Source: DATHRK01 sp035513295 (GTDB taxonomy: Bacteria; Gemmatimonadota; Gemmatimonadetes; Longimicrobiales; RSA9). Taken from it: DNA of 43,927 nucleotides. This document shows positions 41,448 through 43,927 of the stretch, one piece after another. The translations under genes and the position numbers were made by a program. Below the pieces are notes generated by a model, which saw nothing but the letters and a program-made list of their open reading frames with translations, ran no database searches and was not told the DNA's origin. The stretch covers positions 1 through 43,927 of the forward strand of contig DATKCH010000020.1 of NCBI GenBank assembly GCA_035513295.1, read 5' to 3'. Position 1 is the first letter of the stretch, and each line of letters starts with the position of its first letter.

Positions 41448-42971
41448 GTGATCGGCCCGAGCTTCGACGACTTTCTCGCCCTACGCGCGCGCGGAAACCT
41501 GGTTCCCGTCTGGCGCGAATTCCTTTTCGACCGCGATACCGCGGTGGGCGCCTACCGGCGCCTGGCGCGGCCGCCGTTCGGATTCCTCCTCGAGTCCGTG
41601 GTCGGAGGAGAGACCTGGGCGCGCTACACCTACCTGGGCACGGACCCGCGCGCGGCCTGGCGCGTGGACCCGGGCGGCCTGGTCCGGGAATGGACGCCGG
41701 CCGGATGGGGCGAGGCGACGCGTCACACGGACCCGTTCGAGGCCCTGCGCTCCCGGGTCGGCCGACGATCCCCGGTGGAGGTCGAGGGACTGCCGCGCTT
41801 CCTCGGCGGACTGGTCGGCTTCCTAGCTTACGACGCGGTGCGCTACGTGGAGCGACTCCCCGACCCGCCGGCCGATGACGCGGCGCTCCCCGACGGACTG
41901 TTCATAGTGACCGACGTCGTCGTGGCCATCGACAACCTCTTCGGGCGCGCGCGCGCGATTCGCCTCGTGGACGCTCCGAGCGACGTCGACGCGCTCGAGC
42001 TCCGCCGCCGTTACGACGACGCGGTGCGCGCGATCGAACGCACCGTAGCGCGCCTCGACACCGGCCCGGCGCTCGCCCCCCTGCGCGTCCCGGCCCCGGG
42101 CGGCGACGTCGCGTTCGAATCGACCTTCACGCGCGAGCGGTTCCACGAAGCCGTGCAGCGGATCCGCGCGTACATCGCGAAGGGAGATGCGTATCAGGTG
42201 GTGCTCTCGCAACGGCTGACGGTGCCGCTAGAGGGGGAACCGCTGGACCTGTATCGTCTGCTCCGCACGACGAACCCCTCCCCCTACCTGTACTATCTGG
42301 ACCTGGACGGGCTCACGCTGGTCGGCTCGTCCCCGGAGGTGATGGTACGCCTGGATGGCGGCGTGGTCACGGTCCGGCCCATCGCGGGCACGCGGCCGCG
42401 GGGCGCCTCGGCCGCCGAGGACGCGGCGCTCGCCGATGACCTGCTGACCGATCCCAAGGAACTGGCCGAGCACCTGATGCTGGTGGACCTCGGCCGGAAC
42501 GACGTGGGCCGCGTCGCACGGCACGGATCGGTGGAGCTGACCCGCCTGCGGGACGTCGAGCGCTACAGCCACGTGCTCCACCTCGTAAGCCAGGTCCAGG
42601 GAACGCTGCGTCCGGGGCTGGAGGCGGTGGACGTCCTGCGCGCGTGCTTCCCCGCGGGCACCGTCTCGGGGGCTCCCAAGGTGCGCGCCATGGAGATCAT
42701 CGACGAGCTCGAGCCCACCCGGCGCGGACCCTACGCCGGCGCCGTCGGTTACATCGGCCACGGCGGCCGGGTCATGGACACCGCCATCGCGATCCGCACC
42801 ATGACGGTCGCCGGCGGTCGCGCCGCGGTCCAGGCGGGCGCGGGCATCGTCATCGACTCGGATCCGGAGCGCGAGTTCCAGGAGACGCTCGCGAAGGCAA
42901 GGGCCCTGCTGCGCGTCGCGGCGAGCCTGAACGCGCCCGACCCGGCGGAAAACTCTCTGACAAGTCCCTGA
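41448..42971 (+). CDS. trpE: anthranilate synthase component I
   Basis: About 507 residues. TrpE converts chorismate and ammonia (from TrpG) to anthranilate, the first step of tryptophan synthesis. It has the tryptophan-binding LLES near FGFLLESVV in the N-terminal part, then the chorismate-binding core: GDAYQVVLSQRL, NPSPYLYYLDLDG, LVGSSPEVMV, PIAGTRPRG, HLMLVDLGRNDVGRV, AGTVSGAPKVRAMEII and QAGAGIVIDSDPEREF. LLES favours TrpE over PabB. GTG 41448 is placed where the conserved N-terminus (PSFDDFLALRARGNLVPVWREF) begins; ATG 41421 would overlap hyuA. Neither start has a good ribosome site. trpG is not in the window. Confidence 0.95.
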   Translation: MIGPSFDDFLALRARGNLVPVWREFLFDRDTAVGAYRRLARPPFGFLLESVVGGETWARYTYLGTDPRAAWRVDPGGLVREWTPAGWGEATRHTDPFEALRSRVGRRSPVEVEGLPRFLGGLVGFLAYDAVRYVERLPDPPADDAALPDGLFIVTDVVVAIDNLFGRARAIRLVDAPSDVDALELRRRYDDAVRAIERTVARLDTGPALAPLRVPAPGGDVAFESTFTRERFHEAVQRIRAYIAKGDAYQVVLSQRLTVPLEGEPLDLYRLLRTTNPSPYLYYLDLDGLTLVGSSPEVMVRLDGGVVTVRPIAGTRPRGASAAEDAALADDLLTDPKELAEHLMLVDLGRNDVGRVARHGSVELTRLRDVERYSHVLHLVSQVQGTLRPGLEAVDVLRACFPAGTVSGAPKVRAMEIIDELEPTRRGPYAGAVGYIGHGGRVMDTAIAIRTMTVAGGRAAVQAGAGIVIDSDPEREFQETLAKARALLRVAASLNAPDPAENSLTSP

Positions 42972-43280
42972 CCGCCGGCCGTCACGAGTCGGTTCGTTCA
43001 GCCGTTCCATGGGTGTTCGGAGGCGGCCCCGAACGCGCGTGAACACGACCCGCCGAGTCGGGTGTCAGCACCCGGGGAAGTAGCAGTTAAGTTGCACGGT
43101 CACAATCTCTTGACACGAAACCGGCACAACCGTAGGCTGTCGGATCCACATGCGGCCGACCCGGCCGCGGCACATCCACAGCCGACGATCACGGTCCATG
43201 ACGCTGGCCGTTCGATTCAACAGGCTTGCACGCGCCAACGCGTGGGCGCGCGCCTGCATCCACCCCGCAGGAGGCATTCT
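42972..43280. other. intergenic region, no gene seen
   Basis: These 309 bp separate trpE from the receptor gene. They hold a small hairpin GGGTG-TCAG-CACCC (43060-43073), possibly the trpE transcript end, the promoter at 43110-43138 and the ribosome site AGGAGG at 43269-43274. A GTTCGATTC run near 43210 has no pairing arms and is not a tRNA. Confidence 0.5.
43110..43138 (+). promoter_or_regulatory. sigma-70-type promoter of the TonB-dependent receptor gene
   Basis: TTGACA (43110-43115), a perfect -35, is followed by 17 bp and TAGGCT (43133-43138), a -10 with the key T, A and final T. Transcription would start near 43145 and leave a leader of about 135 nt before ATG 43281. The region around it (43085-43130) is the least GC-rich stretch nearby. 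Confidence 0.6.
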
Positions 43281-43927
43281 ATGCACGTTTCCGTGAGGCG
43301 CGCCGGTCTATCGGCTTTCCTCGTCGGAGTCGCGTTCACGGCGCTCTCGACCTCCCTGTTCGCCCAGGCGACGCAGGGGAAGATCGAGGGTCACGTCCGG
43401 GACGCGACCGGCGCACCGTTGGCGGGTGCCCAGATCACCGTGATCGGCACCACGCTGGGCAACATCGCCAACTCGGAAGGCTACTACTTCGTCAACAACG
43501 TACCGGCGGGCGTGCACGACATCCGGGCGCAGTTCATCGGCTACGGGACCGTGACGGTGACGGCGCAGCGCGTTTTGGCCGGCCAGTCGGCCATCGTGGA
43601 CTTCGAGCTGTCGCAGCAGGCGGTCCAGATCGAGGGCATCACGGTCCAGGGCGAGACCAACCCGCTCGTCCCCCGCGACCAGACGCTCTCGAAAGCCATC
43701 GTCACGTCGGAGGTGCTGGACGCGGTGCCGCTCGACAACGTGCGCGCGGTCGTGGCGTTGCAGCCCGGCGTGGTCGACACGGGTGACCGCCTGGGTCAGG
43801 TGATCCGCGGCGGCCGTCCGGGCGAGGCGGCGGTGTTCATCGACGGCGTGCTCGTCCGGAACTTCAACTCCGGCGCCCAGAGCGAGATCACGCTTCAGAC
43901 CAACGCGGTCGAGGAGATCGACGTGCT
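43281..43927 (+). CDS. TonB-dependent receptor with carboxypeptidase-regulatory-like domain (partial, 3' end cut)
   Basis: The first 215 residues of an outer-membrane receptor are present and run off the right edge. ATG 43281 has AGGAGG at 6 bp. A signal peptide (AFLVGVAFTALSTSLFAQA) is cleaved near residue 31. Residues about 34-110 form a CarboxypepD_reg-like beta sandwich (GKIEGHVRDATGAPLAGAQITVIGT, NSEGYYFVNNVPAG, FIGYG), followed by a plug domain beginning near EGITVQGE and VLDAVPLDNVRAVVALQPGVV, with the VIRGGRPGEAAVFIDGVLV loop. The architecture is that of SusC/RagA-like or related importers of large substrates. The substrate is not readable, and no SusD-like gene is visible because the window ends. 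Confidence 0.93.
   Translation, partial: MHVSVRRAGLSAFLVGVAFTALSTSLFAQATQGKIEGHVRDATGAPLAGAQITVIGTTLGNIANSEGYYFVNNVPAGVHDIRAQFIGYGTVTVTAQRVLAGQSAIVDFELSQQAVQIEGITVQGETNPLVPRDQTLSKAIVTSEVLDAVPLDNVRAVVALQPGVVDTGDRLGQVIRGGRPGEAAVFIDGVLVRNFNSGAQSEITLQTNAVEEIDV

Noticed and set aside
43200..43225. A GTTCGATTC run that resembles a tRNA T-loop
   Set aside because: The bases on either side do not pair to form a T-arm, and no acceptor or anticodon arm can be drawn.

Overview
The window is very GC-rich and densely packed with bacterial genes. Third codon positions are strongly G/C, which is why long antisense shadow reading frames are common. The envelope is that of a diderm: TonB-dependent receptors, Omp85-type barrels, a Mla lipid transporter and lipoproteins. 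The base composition, the two compact RpoD-like sigma factors, the DUF2723 protein and the receptor with a carboxypeptidase-regulatory-like N-terminal domain fit a member of Gemmatimonadota. That placement is an inference; no rRNA gene is present to test it, and I saw no tRNA, CRISPR array or prophage.

Left part (1-14.2 kb): the end of a probable single-stranded DNA-binding protein; a 206-bp repeat with inverted ends; an outer-membrane protein gene; a sigma factor with a good promoter and a 3' hairpin; a DUF4126 membrane protein; and a 925-residue outer-membrane protein joining a secreted kinase-like fold to a surface-antigen barrel. A tight leftward operon follows (14222 to 7704): Omp85-like barrel, CDF metal transporter, methyltransferase, FAD oxidoreductase, SRPBCC protein and ketosynthase. 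All its internal junctions except the first are 4-bp start/stop overlaps. It looks like a small uncharacterised biosynthetic cassette.

Middle part (14.5-29.3 kb): pckA and an HD phosphohydrolase; a second copy of the 206-bp repeat; a PP2C phosphatase; a putative lipoprotein; a second sigma factor followed by rsgA; and a complete cobalamin uptake operon (btuF-btuC-btuD-btuB) read leftward behind a cobalamin riboswitch. Running rightward from the same intergenic region is the phospholipid transport set mlaE-mlaF-mlaD.

Right part (29.3-43.9 kb): an unrecognised lipoprotein; a rightward overlapping run of flavin reductase, a membrane-domain/SDR fusion, sbcD and sbcC; leftward genes for an EamA transporter, a DUF2723 glycosyltransferase-like protein and a lone HyuA hydantoinase subunit; trpE, diverging from hyuA with almost no intergenic DNA; and a TonB-dependent receptor cut by the window edge behind a near-consensus promoter.

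Most genes are housekeeping or envelope functions. The most noteworthy items are the MITE-like repeat placed at convergent gene ends, the ketosynthase/cyclase-like operon, the kinase-like/barrel fusion with an altered catalytic motif, and the membrane-anchored SDR fusion.
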